NCBI RefSeq assembly: GCF_000173075.1
Contig: NZ_ABVL01000021.1
Location: 45,814 to 109,813, forward strand
Reading direction: 5' to 3'
DNA: 64,000 nt
Source: Chthoniobacter flavus Ellin428
Lineage (GTDB): Bacteria; Verrucomicrobiota; Verrucomicrobiia; Chthoniobacterales; Chthoniobacteraceae
Below the pieces are notes generated by a model that worked only from the letters and a program-made list of their open reading frames with translations, was not told the origin of the DNA and did not search any database. Position 1 is the stretch's first letter; each line of letters starts with the position of its first letter. Of this stretch, positions 1 through 9,259 are shown piece by piece. The position numbers and the translations under genes were made by a program.

Positions 1-1
1 A

Positions 2-493
2 TTGCTCTGGCACCTCTGGGGTGGCGACAAGCTCAAGACGTGGCATGCCGACTGGCGACGCTGCGGAGTGAAAGAAGTCGATGGCAATGCGGCGGTGAAG
101 GATGCCGTCGCGGAAGGCGCCTGCTACGCGGGCTTTTCGGATACCGACGATTTCTTCGAGGCAAAGGATGACGGCAAGCCAGTGGCGATGGCTCCCGTGC
201 GGTTGGATGATGGCAGGACGATCTGCATTCCCAATACGGTCGCCATCATTCGCGGGGCGAAACACGAGCGGGCCGCGCGCCAACTCGTCGACTTCCTCTT
301 GAGCGAGGAAACGGAGCTCGCGTTGGCCAATTCCCGGTCGCGGCAGATTCCGCTCGGCCCGGTGCCCGTGGAAAAGCTCTCTCCCGAAGTCCGCGAACTC
401 GCGCTAGCGGCGCGCGATGGAGAAAGTCTTTCGTCACTCGGCGCGGCCCGGAAGGAATGCCTGGCGTGGCTCAAGTCGATCTACGCACCGTGA
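2..493 (+). CDS. ABC transporter substrate-binding protein, C-terminal part (ferric iron type)
   Basis: This is the C-terminal end of a periplasmic solute-binding protein; the gene begins before the window, so the first codon here is not a real start. The visible 163 residues look like the second lobe of family 1 (Fe3+/AfuA/FbpA-like) binding proteins: a segment ending in GFSDTDDFFEA, then the stretch around INTVAI-like PNTVAIIRGAKH, and the closing helix pattern ARQLVDFLLSEE. A permease and an ATPase follow in the same direction with overlapping ends, so all three should form one import operon. The substrate is inferred from family resemblance only; thiamine, sulfate or another small anion cannot be excluded without the missing N-terminus. 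Confidence 0.75.
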   Translation: MLWHLWGGDKLKTWHADWRRCGVKEVDGNAAVKDAVAEGACYAGFSDTDDFFEAKDDGKPVAMAPVRLDDGRTICIPNTVAIIRGAKHERAARQLVDFLLSEETELALANSRSRQIPLGPVPVEKLSPEVRELALAARDGESLSSLGAARKECLAWLKSIYAP

Positions 494-1824
494 GCATCGA
501 GGCACAAACCGCACTGGCGCTGGCCCGCGCCCTTTTCATCGCGTTGCTGGCCGTTGTGGTATCCGCGCCGCTGGCTCCGTGGCTTATCGCCCAGCGCGGC
601 CGCGCGGGCGTGGTCGCGTGGCTGTTGCTCCTCGCGCCATTCTTCACGCCGCCGTTGCTCGTCAGCTACGCATTTTCGAAATTCGCCATGGCGTTGCTCG
701 TCTCGTTTTGGGGACACGAGACGCTCTATATCGTTGTCCTCGCGCTCAAGCTCATTCCCGTGGCGGTGGTGTTGCGCACGCTGCTGCCTTCGCCGCTTTC
801 GCCGGAAGGGCGGCATGTCTTTCGAATTCTCGCACCGCCCGATCGCTGGACCCGCTTCCGTTTTCATCTGCGCGCGGCGGGGCACGCTCCGTGGATTGCC
901 GGTGGCCTGGTCTTCCTCCTCGCCTTCGCCGATTTCGAACTGGCTTCGCTGTGGGGCGTGAAGACGTGGACCATGGCCGTCTTCGATGCGCAGGTCGGTG
1001 GCTATGCGCTTGGAGCCACACTGAAGCTCGCGGCCCGGCCGCTCATCGTCCAACTCGGCGTCCTCATCGCCATCGCTTTCGCGAAACGCGATCTGCCTGG
1101 CGTGCACGAGGAGCCGACGTCCCGGGCCGGCCGGATGCCCTGGGCCTATCTCACGTTTTCCGCTGGGTTCATTTCGCTGATCCCGCTGTTGATTGTCACC
1201 AGCCAGGCCATCACCGGCATTCCGAGTCTGCTGGAGAACTTCGTCCTCGGCGGACAACTTGCCGCCAGCGTGGTCTTCGCGGTGGTCGCAGCTGTGGCCG
1301 CCACCACCATCGCCGCCTGGGTCCGCCAATCTCCCGTCTTCCAACTCGCCGTGATTACACCCGGCCTCCTCGGTGCGCTGATCATCTCCCTGCTCCTCCT
1401 GACGCTCTTCCAGCTCCCGCTGCTCCGCGCTCTCTACGACACGCCGTTGCCCCTCGCCATCGCGCTCACCCTGCTCCTGCTCCCGCTCGCGCTGCTGCTC
1501 GGCGCGCTCTGGTTGCAACCATCGCCGGCTCTGCACATCGCCCGGCAGACCGGCAGCCGCCGGCTGCTTTGGCAAATGGAAACACGGCCGCGCGCCATGG
1601 CTGCCGGCATCCTCTTTTGCTGGGCCTATTTCGATTTCACCGCCTCGTCGATTCTGGCCCCGACCGGCTTCACGCCCGTCTTCGTCCGCCTGCACAATCT
1701 CGCCCACTACGGCCAGACCGCGGTCCTTTCCGCGATGATGCTCGCGGCTTTTGCCACCCCGATTTTGGTTCTGCTGTTGACCGGCACGGCATGGCGCCTC
1801 TATGCACGCGGGCATGGTCGCTGA
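490..1824 (+). CDS. ABC transporter permease, ferric iron/thiamine type (fused two-half form)
   Basis: An inner-membrane permease of about 444 residues, nearly all hydrophobic, with roughly a dozen predicted membrane segments. The length and two similar halves match FbpB/ThiP-type permeases in which both BPD_transp_1 domains sit on one chain. I chose the GTG at 490 because it overlaps the upstream stop (GTGA) and gives a short N-terminus before the first membrane helix. An in-frame ATG at 457 would add 11 residues and overlap the upstream gene by 37 bases. The ATPase gene starts inside its last codons (1802), so the two are translationally coupled. The conserved EAA loop is weak to the eye, so substrate assignment rests on the neighbours. 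Confidence 0.8.
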   Translation: MSIEAQTALALARALFIALLAVVVSAPLAPWLIAQRGRAGVVAWLLLLAPFFTPPLLVSYAFSKFAMALLVSFWGHETLYIVVLALKLIPVAVVLRTLLPSPLSPEGRHVFRILAPPDRWTRFRFHLRAAGHAPWIAGGLVFLLAFADFELASLWGVKTWTMAVFDAQVGGYALGATLKLAARPLIVQLGVLIAIAFAKRDLPGVHEEPTSRAGRMPWAYLTFSAGFISLIPLLIVTSQAITGIPSLLENFVLGGQLAASVVFAVVAAVAATTIAAWVRQSPVFQLAVITPGLLGALIISLLLLTLFQLPLLRALYDTPLPLAIALTLLLLPLALLLGALWLQPSPALHIARQTGSRRLLWQMETRPRAMAAGILFCWAYFDFTASSILAPTGFTPVFVRLHNLAHYGQTAVLSAMMLAAFATPILVLLLTGTAWRLYARGHGR

Positions 1825-3610
1825 TTCCCTCTGGCAACTCGATGCCGTTTCGCTTGGCCCAGCGCGGCTGCGCGCGGTCTCGGCGACCATTTCTCCCGGC
1901 GCAACGGCGGTCATCGGTTGGTCGGGCGCCGGGAAGACCTCTCTGCTCAACCTGCTCGTCGGCTTTGAGTGCCCCGAAGGCGGTGCCATTGAGGGCACGC
2001 CACGCGTGGCCTGGGTGCCGCAGAATGGCGGGCTGTGGCCGCATTGCACCGCACTGGAGCATCTCGCAATCGCCCGTGGTTCGAGCGAAGGCAACGACGC
2101 GCTGCTCGCTGCCTTCGATCTCGCGGAAAAGCGTGACGCGCGTCCGCCCAAGCTTTCCCAAGGCGAACAATCCCGCCTCGCGGTAGCCCGTGCGCTGGCG
2201 ACGAAAGCGGACGTGCTCGTCATGGATGAGCCGCTCGCTCACGTGGATCCCGCGCGCGTGGGTAAGTACTGGCGCGTCATTCGCGAGCACCTCGCGAGGA
2301 CGCATACGTCGCTCGTCTTTTCCACCCACACCCCCGAGACCGCCGTGGGCGAAGCGCAACACGCCATCTGCCTTCGCGCCGGACGCGTGATGCACGCCGG
2401 GCCGGTGGCCGCGCTCTACACCGAGCCGCCCGATGAAGAGCTGATGGGATATCTCGGCGCCGGCAATTGGTTCACGCCGCCGGAAGCGCGCCGCTGGTTG
2501 CGCGCCCAAATCCCCACCAATCGCTGCCTGCGTCCTGAACAATTGGTGATCGAGTCCGTGAGTACCGGCGCCTTGCGCGTCGAGGCCTCGCACTTCCGTG
2601 GTTCCTGCGCGGAGATCGAATTGCGCCACGTGCCGAGCAATGCCACGCGCACCTTTTTCCATCGGCCGGCGCGGGATGAATTCCGGGCGGGCAAATTCGT
2701 CCAGCTCACCGCGCTGCTCTGCCTCACGCTGCTCTTTTTCCTCACCGGTTGCCATCGCCAGGCGGCCGCGACCCTTACCCCGCGCGACTGGCGCGTCTGG
2801 CAGCTCCCGCCGGAAGGCCCCATGCTGCCCACACCGCGCAGCCTTGCCACTGGCCTGGGCGACGACATCGCTTCCCTCGACACCGCCGGGCGCGTGCTCA
2901 TCTATGGCGCCGATGGCAGGCTCAAGCGCCAGTGGCACATGCTCGATGTGAAGGTCGGCAAGCCCGAGGGCATCGTCGTCTTGCGCGATGGCCGCGTCGT
3001 GGTCTGCGACACGCATTACCATCGCGTCGTGTGGTTCGACGCCGACGGGAATTGGCTGAAAAACATCGGCCAGCAGGGGAAGGGAAACAGCGAGTTCATC
3101 TATCCCGTCGGCATCTGCAAGGATCCCGAGGAGAACCTCTACGTCTGCGAATACGGCGGGAATGATCGCATCCAGAAATTCACCCGTGAGGGCCAGTGGG
3201 TCACCAGCTTCGGCAGCTTCGGCACTGGACCGGGACAATTCCAGCGGCCCTCCGGCCTCACCTGGCTCGCGGGCAAAATCTACATCACCGACGCGGTGAA
3301 CAATCGCGTGCTCATCTATTCCGACGGCGGCCAATATGTCGGCGTGCTCGGTGCGCCGGGCCAGCCGCCACTCGACTTCGATCTGCCCTACGACATCGCC
3401 GCCGGTGGTGATGGCGAGCTCTACATCATCGAATACGGCGGCGGCCGGCTGACCAAGGTGAGCCCGGATGGCCGTCTACTGGGACGCTACGGCCACACCG
3501 GTGGCGGCGAAGGCGAATTCTCGACACCCTGGGGGCTGACCATCGATTCCCACATGCGTTTGCGCATCGCCGATACCAAAAACCGGCGCATCGTTTCCCT
3601 GCAGCTATGA
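1802..3610 (+). CDS. ABC transporter ATPase fused to a membrane/lipobox segment and NHL-repeat propeller
   Basis: A 602-residue open frame with two parts. Residues 1-215 are an ABC ATPase: Walker A GWSGAGKTS, signature LSQGEQSR, Walker B VLVMDEP and the H-loop STHT. Residues 235-290 resemble a TOBE-like regulatory tail. A hydrophobic stretch follows (about 299-316) ending in LTGC at Cys317, exactly like a lipoprotein signal. After it come about five NHL repeats that should form a beta propeller. The ATPase part is cytoplasmic and the propeller would be periplasmic if the stretch spans the membrane. No ATG lies between the two parts in this frame. A GTG at 2630 could start a separate lipoprotein, with Arg/Lys residues before the hydrophobic core. 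Either a real fusion or two coupled genes that lost a stop. Confidence 0.8.
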   Translation: MHAGMVADSLWQLDAVSLGPARLRAVSATISPGATAVIGWSGAGKTSLLNLLVGFECPEGGAIEGTPRVAWVPQNGGLWPHCTALEHLAIARGSSEGNDALLAAFDLAEKRDARPPKLSQGEQSRLAVARALATKADVLVMDEPLAHVDPARVGKYWRVIREHLARTHTSLVFSTHTPETAVGEAQHAICLRAGRVMHAGPVAALYTEPPDEELMGYLGAGNWFTPPEARRWLRAQIPTNRCLRPEQLVIESVSTGALRVEASHFRGSCAEIELRHVPSNATRTFFHRPARDEFRAGKFVQLTALLCLTLLFFLTGCHRQAAATLTPRDWRVWQLPPEGPMLPTPRSLATGLGDDIASLDTAGRVLIYGADGRLKRQWHMLDVKVGKPEGIVVLRDGRVVVCDTHYHRVVWFDADGNWLKNIGQQGKGNSEFIYPVGICKDPEENLYVCEYGGNDRIQKFTREGQWVTSFGSFGTGPGQFQRPSGLTWLAGKIYITDAVNNRVLIYSDGGQYVGVLGAPGQPPLDFDLPYDIAAGGDGELYIIEYGGGRLTKVSPDGRLLGRYGHTGGGEGEFSTPWGLTIDSHMRLRIADTKNRRIVSLQL

Positions 3611-6585
3611 ACCCGCTGCGCATCCTGTTCCCCCGAGCCCGGCGACCGGTTACCTTCGGCGCGCTGCTGCCGCTGCTGCTGTTTCTGGTGATTTTCGGAG
3701 TGGGCTGCGTTCTCGCGGAATGGCGCGGATGGTTTCGGTTTTCCTATCGTCCGGCGTTTTATCTCGCCGTGGTGATGCCCTGGGTATGGTGGTTGCATCA
3801 CGCGGGCAATGCGGGGCTTTCGCGCGGCCGCGCGGTCGTGGCGCTGCTCGTGCGGCTGATGATGATCGCCGTCTTCATCCTGCTCCTCGCCGAACCGCGC
3901 GCGGTCCGCCGCAGCGATGTGCTTTCCGTGGTCTACGCGCTTGATGTTTCCGATTCCATGGGCAGCAAGGTGCGCGATCAGGCGCTGAACTGGATCATGC
4001 AAACGGCCACGACGAAGCCGCAGAAGGACGAAGCCGGCCTGGTCGTTTTCGGGCGCGACGCCGCGGTGGAATTGCCGCCGCGCTCCAGTTTCCCATTTGA
4101 AGCGATCAACTCCCGCGTGGCGAAGGACGGCACCGATCTCGGTCAGGCCATGAGCCTCGCCGCGGCCATGCTCCCCGAGGAACACCAGGGCCGCATCGTC
4201 CTCATCACCGATGGCAATGAAACCGAAGGCAGCGCGCTGGCCAAGGTCGACGAACTGAAAGCGCGCGGCGTGGCGGTGGACGTCCTGCCGGTGGCTTTTT
4301 CCTACGACAAGGAGGTGTGGCTCGAGCGCCTCGATCTTCCGCGTGTGGTCAAGGCGGGCGAAACTTACGAAGCCAGCGTGCTGCTCGATTCGCTCGCCGC
4401 CGGCCACGGCACGCTGCGCCTGCGTGAGAACGGCAAACAGATCTTCGAAAAGGAAGTCGACTACAACGCCGGCAAGAATCGCTTCACCCTGCCGCTCTAC
4501 CTGCGCGAGCCCGGCTACTATGAATACGCGGCGACGATCGATGTGCCGCCGGGTGAGGACGGCTGGGCGGAGAATAACATCGCCATCGGCGATCTGTATC
4601 TGCGCGGCGAGGGCCAGGTATTGTTGCTCACCGATACGAAGAGCGACACCCGCGATTGGGAGCCGCTGGTGGCCGCGCTCAAGGCCAGCGAACGGATCGT
4701 GCAAGTGCGCATGGCTTACGAAATCCCGCGGGAGGCCACGGCGCTGCTGCCCTACGATCTCATCATCATGGCCAATGCCTCGGCGGATGCCTTTGACGCT
4801 CCGCAGCTCCAGGCCTTGCGCGATGCGGTCTATCATCACGGCGCCGGTTTGATCATGCTCGGCGGCCCGCAGAGCTTCGGCCCCGGCGGCTATCATCGCA
4901 CGCCGATCGAGGAAGCGCTGCCCGTGGAGATGGATGTGAAGCAGAAGAAGGTGCTCCCGAAAGGCGCCCTCGCGATCATCCTGCACACCTGCGAATTCCC
5001 CGAGGGCAACACCTGGGCCAAGCGCATCGCCAAGGAAGCCATCCGTGTGCTCGGCGCGCAGGATGAAGTGGGACTCATCGACTACGCCTGGGGTGCACAG
5101 AATGGTTACAACTGGGTTTTCCCGCTCACCCCTGTCTCGGAGTACGACAAGCTCGTCCCGCTCATCAATGCCGCCACACCCGGCGACATGCCCGATTTCC
5201 ACACGCCCATGCAACTCGCGCTCACCGGGCTGCAGCAGAGCGACGCCGCGCTCAAGCACCTCATCGTCATTAGCGATGGCGATCCCTCACCGCCGACACC
5301 GGCGCTCGTGCAATCGTTTGTCGATTCCAAGATCAGCGTCTCGATGATCGCGATCAACCCGCACGGCGGCCGTGACATCTCCATCATGCAGGCCATCTCG
5401 CAGCAGACCGGTGGGCGTTATTATTTCCCGGAAGATCCCGCCGCGCTGCCGAGCATTTTCATCAAGGAAGCGAAGACGCTGAAGCGCTCGATGTTGCAGA
5501 ACAAGACCTTCACGCCCGAGGTGGATTTTCCTTCGCCGGTGCTCAAAGGCATCGACCAAATGCCGCCGCTGCGGGGTTACGTGCTGACCACCGCGAAGCC
5601 GCGGGCGAGCACGGTGTTGCGCGTGCCGCCCGACAAGCAAGCGCCCGACCAACTCGACCCGCTGCTTTCCATCTGGCGTTTCGGTCTCGGCAGCACGGCG
5701 GCGTGGACGAGCGATCTCGGTCAGTCGTGGGCCCAGGACTGGCTCGGGTGGGACAAGTATCGCGCCTTTGTGAAGCAGCTGGCGCAACAGGTCTCGCGCG
5801 TCGAGCAACCGAATGATTTGCGCTTGAATACGTTTGCCACGGGCAACAACGGCATCATCTCCGTCGAAGATTTCGCCAAGGACGAAGCGTTTCTCGAAGT
5901 GGTCGCCCGCGTGACCGGTCCGCGGGGCGATGCTCTTGACCTGCCGCTGCGGCAGACCGGCTCGCGCCGTTACCAGGCGCAATTCCCACTCTCCGGCAAA
6001 GGCCGCTATCAGGTCTCCATCGCGGCCACCGGACGCGCCGCGAAGAACGGCGAGCCGGAACAACTTTTCGGCGGATTCGCCGTTCCTTATTCCCCGGAAT
6101 ATCTCAGTTTCCGCAGCAATCCGCAGTTGCTCCAGCAGATCGCTGCGCGCACCGGCGGACGCGTGCTCGATCCTGCGACCACCGATCTCTATCACCCGGA
6201 ACGGCACACCCGCGAAAGCACCCAGCCGGTCTTCGATTGGTTGCTCATCTTCCTCGCCTGCCTGTTGCCGATCGATGTCGCTGTGCGCCGCGTGCAGCTC
6301 GATTGGATGGTGATTCGCGGCTGGTTTAGCTTTGGCAAAAAGTCCGAGGATTCCACCGCGACCATGGGCGCGCTGCTTGGCCGCAAACGCCGCGTCGAAG
6401 CAACTCTCGCCACGACTCCCGAGCCCGCATCAAAACCGATCGCCAAACCGCCGCTCAAATCGGCCCCTCCATCCATCCCGAAACCTGCCGCGCCGGAAGC
6501 AAAGCCGAGTGATGCCGGCGAATCCATTTCCACCACCGAACGTCTCCTGGCGCGCAAGCGCAAACGGGACCAAGACCAAAAATAA
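3607..6585 (+). CDS. Large membrane protein with two von Willebrand A-like domains and a GATase-like domain
   Basis: A 992-residue protein starting in an ATGA overlap with the preceding gene. Three hydrophobic segments lie in the first 100 residues. They are followed by a VWA domain with a complete metal-binding motif (DVSDSMGS from Asp113, later LITDGNE). The middle (about 335-450) resembles the class I glutamine-amidotransferase-like fold seen in this family, with LIMLGGPQSFGPGGY. A second VWA-like domain follows (LIVISDGDPSPP), then beta-rich sequence, one membrane helix near residue 870 and a Pro/Lys-rich cytoplasmic tail. This organisation is typical of planctomycete and verrucomicrobial proteins found near MoxR/DUF58 clusters, and such a cluster begins 1.7 kb downstream. 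Function is unknown; a scaffold for metal-dependent protein contacts in the periplasm is an inference. Confidence 0.8.
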   Translation: MNPLRILFPRARRPVTFGALLPLLLFLVIFGVGCVLAEWRGWFRFSYRPAFYLAVVMPWVWWLHHAGNAGLSRGRAVVALLVRLMMIAVFILLLAEPRAVRRSDVLSVVYALDVSDSMGSKVRDQALNWIMQTATTKPQKDEAGLVVFGRDAAVELPPRSSFPFEAINSRVAKDGTDLGQAMSLAAAMLPEEHQGRIVLITDGNETEGSALAKVDELKARGVAVDVLPVAFSYDKEVWLERLDLPRVVKAGETYEASVLLDSLAAGHGTLRLRENGKQIFEKEVDYNAGKNRFTLPLYLREPGYYEYAATIDVPPGEDGWAENNIAIGDLYLRGEGQVLLLTDTKSDTRDWEPLVAALKASERIVQVRMAYEIPREATALLPYDLIIMANASADAFDAPQLQALRDAVYHHGAGLIMLGGPQSFGPGGYHRTPIEEALPVEMDVKQKKVLPKGALAIILHTCEFPEGNTWAKRIAKEAIRVLGAQDEVGLIDYAWGAQNGYNWVFPLTPVSEYDKLVPLINAATPGDMPDFHTPMQLALTGLQQSDAALKHLIVISDGDPSPPTPALVQSFVDSKISVSMIAINPHGGRDISIMQAISQQTGGRYYFPEDPAALPSIFIKEAKTLKRSMLQNKTFTPEVDFPSPVLKGIDQMPPLRGYVLTTAKPRASTVLRVPPDKQAPDQLDPLLSIWRFGLGSTAAWTSDLGQSWAQDWLGWDKYRAFVKQLAQQVSRVEQPNDLRLNTFATGNNGIISVEDFAKDEAFLEVVARVTGPRGDALDLPLRQTGSRRYQAQFPLSGKGRYQVSIAATGRAAKNGEPEQLFGGFAVPYSPEYLSFRSNPQLLQQIAARTGGRVLDPATTDLYHPERHTRESTQPVFDWLLIFLACLLPIDVAVRRVQLDWMVIRGWFSFGKKSEDSTATMGALLGRKRRVEATLATTPEPASKPIAKPPLKSAPPSIPKPAAPEAKPSDAGESISTTERLLARKRKRDQDQK

Positions 6586-6591
6586 GCCGCC

Positions 6592-7023
6592 ATGGAACCC
6601 TGGAAAATCCAAGCCATCCTCGCTGCCGTCTTCGCCGGCCTCACCTCGATCCTCGCCAAGAGCGGTATGAAGACGCTCGGGCCCGATGTCAGCCTTGCGT
6701 TGCGCACGGCCGTCGTCTTTGTCCTCATTGTCGCCAATGCCTTCATCTGGACCTCCGGTCGTCCCGGGGCTGCGCTGGCCGCGGCCCGTCCACGCGATCT
6801 GCTGCTCCTCGCGCTGAGCGGACTCACCACGTCGCTCTCGTGGATCTTCTACTACCGTGCCATGAAAACCGGCACGGTCTCCTTCGTCGCGCTGGTCGAT
6901 AAGGGCAGCATCATCGTCACCCTGGTGCTGGCCTTCGTGCTGCTCCACGAACCTTTCACGCCCAAGACGGCCTGTGGCGCGGGGCTCATTCTGGGCGGCG
7001 TTGCCGTCCTCACGTGGAAGTAG
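6592..7023 (+). CDS. EamA-type (drug/metabolite transporter family) small membrane protein
   Basis: A 143-residue inner-membrane protein with about five hydrophobic helices, six bases after the VWA gene. It corresponds to a single EamA domain: the N-terminal ALLAxVFAGLTSILAKSG-like helix, the central SWIFYYRAMKTG segment and the closing GLILGGVAVLTWK helix are characteristic. Single-domain members of about 140 residues are common and are thought to work as dimers, whereas most EamA proteins carry two copies. The exported substrate cannot be inferred. Only its position links it to the VWA gene. Confidence 0.8.
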   Translation: MEPWKIQAILAAVFAGLTSILAKSGMKTLGPDVSLALRTAVVFVLIVANAFIWTSGRPGAALAAARPRDLLLLALSGLTTSLSWIFYYRAMKTGTVSFVALVDKGSIIVTLVLAFVLLHEPFTPKTACGAGLILGGVAVLTWK

Positions 7024-7045
7024 CTGCGTATTGGAAAAGACTGAT

Positions 7046-7558
7046 ATGAGCACCCCGTCGAAAAATCCGTTCCTCGAAGATGTGTTGAAAGACCACGCGA
7101 CCCTCTTCCAACCTGGCCAGGGCGAAATCCTGCAAATGGGCGGATCGAAGATCACCCTCAAAGTCACGAGCGCCATTTCCAATGATCAGTTGGGCGTCTA
7201 CGAAATCGAGCTCGCGCCCGGCAGGATCGGCGCCCGGCTGCATTATCATCGGTTTATGGACGAGACGTTCATCGTCACCGAAGGGGTGCTTACCGTGCAG
7301 CACGGCGATACCGAAGTGGAAGCGCCCGCCGGCTCGGTGATCTACCTCCCGCGCTTGACGCCCCACGCCTTCGCCAATCGCTCATCCGCGCGAGCCGTGA
7401 CCACGCTCATCTTCAATCCGGCGCAAAAGCGCGAAGGTTTCTTCTACGGCCTGCAGCAGATCCTGGCGGCGGACCCGATCAACCCGGAGGACTATCTCAC
7501 GCTCTATAACAAATACGACAGCTACCCGGTGGATACTGCGAAGATGCTACCGGTATAG
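7046..7558 (+). CDS. Cupin-domain protein
   Basis: A 170-residue protein that reads as a single conserved beta-barrel cupin. Motif 1 is visible as LHYHRFMDETFIVTEG (two His and a Glu as metal ligands) and motif 2 as PRLTPHAFANRS (the last His). An open frame extends upstream to 6974, but that part overlaps the EamA gene and encodes Ser/Arg-rich nonsense. The ATG at 7046 begins a sensible N-terminus. No signal peptide is present, so it is cytoplasmic. The fold is compatible with many activities (dioxygenase, isomerase, sugar binding), and the neighbours give no substrate. Confidence 0.8.
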   Translation: MSTPSKNPFLEDVLKDHATLFQPGQGEILQMGGSKITLKVTSAISNDQLGVYEIELAPGRIGARLHYHRFMDETFIVTEGVLTVQHGDTEVEAPAGSVIYLPRLTPHAFANRSSARAVTTLIFNPAQKREGFFYGLQQILAADPINPEDYLTLYNKYDSYPVDTAKMLPV

Positions 7559-7580
7559 GGAGTGATCAGACTCCGATCGG

Positions 7581-7606
7581 TCCTATACTTCCTATTCCTC
7601 CTATAC
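7581..7606. repeat. Iterated CCTAT-type word block in intergenic DNA
   Basis: A pyrimidine-rich block of repeated CCTAT words directly after the cupin gene. The word GTATAGG at 7553-7559, overlapping the cupin stop, pairs with CCTATAC at 7582-7588, so a hairpin or weak terminator is possible. The same word family appears as a far longer hairpin at 37017-37137. Nothing else is seen between 7607 and 7731. Confidence 0.5.
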
Positions 7607-7731
7607 GCCGCAGGCGTTTTCCTGCTCGGAAATCGGTTTCTCCAAAAGCCACCTCATGTCGTGAAAATACCCGCGTCTGTAGTGGCAATGTTTACCGTAT
7701 TGTTCATCGCTGATAGGATGGTTCCCGATCC

Positions 7732-8217
7732 ATGAACGACAGCATTCTCACCCCTGAACGATTCGAACAAATCCTGCCGCTGGCGACCGCTTGGGCGGAG
7801 GAGCAGGAAAAGCACATCCTCGCCTCAGGCGTGCCGCTGACGTCTTCCCAAATCGCCGACGCGCGGGTCCGTCGGCGTGACCCGTCCGGAGCGGGTCCGC
7901 CTTTTTGCTATGTCCCATCCATTCCCACGCCGGAACATCCGGTTCTCCGCGCGGCAGGAGAGGCGGCGCGTTTGATCAGCCCCTACACCGCCGGACTCAC
8001 GCTGCGCTACGGCATCTTCATCCGCAACGATCAGAGCAATGACCGCCGGTTGATCGCCCACGAGCTCGTCCACACCGGCCAGTATGAGCGCCGCGGCAGT
8101 GTGCTCGAATTTCTGCGCCAGTATCTGCACGAATGCCTGACCATTGGCTATCCCGCCGCACCGATGGAACAGGAGGCGATCATCGTCTCCGAGCGTCTTC
8201 TGCGCCCAGCGAAATGA
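7732..8217 (+). CDS. Small HExxH-motif protein, putative metallopeptidase
   Basis: A 161-residue protein without a signal peptide. It contains HELVHTGQYER near residue 105, a zinc-binding HExxH helix of the kind found in DUF4157 and other small gluzincin-like domains. A possible third ligand lies in the following helix (MEQEAI, about residue 149). The N-terminal half is acidic with no recognisable motif. It stands alone between the cupin and the MoxR gene, 37 bases before the MoxR start, so it could be the first gene of that operon. Peptidase activity is inferred only from the motif; many members of such families are uncharacterised. Confidence 0.6.
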   Translation: MNDSILTPERFEQILPLATAWAEEQEKHILASGVPLTSSQIADARVRRRDPSGAGPPFCYVPSIPTPEHPVLRAAGEAARLISPYTAGLTLRYGIFIRNDQSNDRRLIAHELVHTGQYERRGSVLEFLRQYLHECLTIGYPAAPMEQEAIIVSERLLRPAK

Positions 8218-8254
8218 ATCGCGTCGTCCGGTAACTTCTGGAAGGATCCCCACT

Positions 8255-9259
8255 ATGAGCGACCCCACTCAACTTCAGGCCGAGGCCCAGCAATTCCGGA
8301 CGGATTTTCAAAGACTGCGTGAGGCGGTGGGGACGGTCATCGTTGGGCAGCAACGGGTGGTGGAAGGCGTGCTCACCGCGATCGTGGCCGGCGGCAATGT
8401 GCTGCTCGAAGGTGTGCCTGGGCTCGGCAAAACGGAGCTGGTGAAGACACTCGCCCGCGCGCTCACGCTGGATTTTCGTCGCATCCAATTTACGCCCGAT
8501 CTTATGCCCGCGGACATCGTCGGCACGAACGTGATGACCGCCGGACCGGACGGCCGTTACAACTTCGAGTTCCGCCGCGGACCGATTTTCACCCAGCTCC
8601 TCCTGGCCGATGAAATCAATCGCGCGACGCCAAAGACGCATAGCGCACTGCTCGAGACCATGCAGGAAGGCAGCGTCACCGCCGCCGGCTCGACGCATAT
8701 CTTGCAGCAGCCCTTCTTTGTGCTGGCCACGCAGAATCCGCTGGAACAGGAAGGCACATATCCGCTGCCCGAAGCGCAGCTCGACCGCTTCATGTTCAAG
8801 CTCAACGTGCCGTTTTTGAATCGCGCGGAGCTCAATGAAATGGTGCGCCGCACCACGCTCGGCGGCGGCGCCGAGGTGCCGAAGATCATGGACGGCGAAC
8901 GCATCCTCGCCTTGCGCGCCATTCTCGAAAAGGTGGTGGTTGCCGATCCGGTCCGCGACTACGCCGTGCGGCTCGTGCTGGCCACGCATCCCGATGCCGT
9001 GGAAGCGGGGGACAACGTGAAGCGTTTCGTCAAATGGGGCGCGAGTCCGCGGGCCGTGCAGGCGCTCATCCGCGCCGCGCGGGTGCGGGCGCTCGCCGAG
9101 GGTCGCGTGCATGTGGCTTTCGAGGATGTCCGCCATTTCGTGCCCGAAGTGCTTGGCCATCGCGTGTTGCTGAATTACGACGGCCTGGCGGAAAACTTGA
9201 GCGTGCCGGCACTGGTCATCGAGGCGGGCAAGGCGGTGCCGGAGGAAGCCGCGGCATGA
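8255..9259 (+). CDS. MoxR-family AAA+ ATPase
   Basis: A 334-residue MoxR ATPase, a chaperone-like AAA+ protein that typically works with VWA proteins to mature or activate complexes. Visible motifs are Walker A EGVPGLGKTE (from about residue 52), Walker B LLADEINRATPKT, sensor 1 FVLATQNPLEQEGTYPLPEAQLDRF and the C-terminal lid with SPRAVQALIRAARVRA. I chose the ATG at 8255, preceded by GAAGGA, over an upstream extension into the HExxH gene. Its stop overlaps the DUF58 start (ATGA), the usual MoxR-DUF58 arrangement. It heads a one-strand cluster of VWA proteins and ABC-2 exporters that reaches 22748. Confidence 0.95.
   Translation: MSDPTQLQAEAQQFRTDFQRLREAVGTVIVGQQRVVEGVLTAIVAGGNVLLEGVPGLGKTELVKTLARALTLDFRRIQFTPDLMPADIVGTNVMTAGPDGRYNFEFRRGPIFTQLLLADEINRATPKTHSALLETMQEGSVTAAGSTHILQQPFFVLATQNPLEQEGTYPLPEAQLDRFMFKLNVPFLNRAELNEMVRRTTLGGGAEVPKIMDGERILALRAILEKVVVADPVRDYAVRLVLATHPDAVEAGDNVKRFVKWGASPRAVQALIRAARVRALAEGRVHVAFEDVRHFVPEVLGHRVLLNYDGLAENLSVPALVIEAGKAVPEEAAA

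Noticed and set aside
417..2186. Long plus-strand frame across the permease and ATPase genes
   Set aside because: Arg/Pro/His-rich sequence out of phase with two clear transporter genes.
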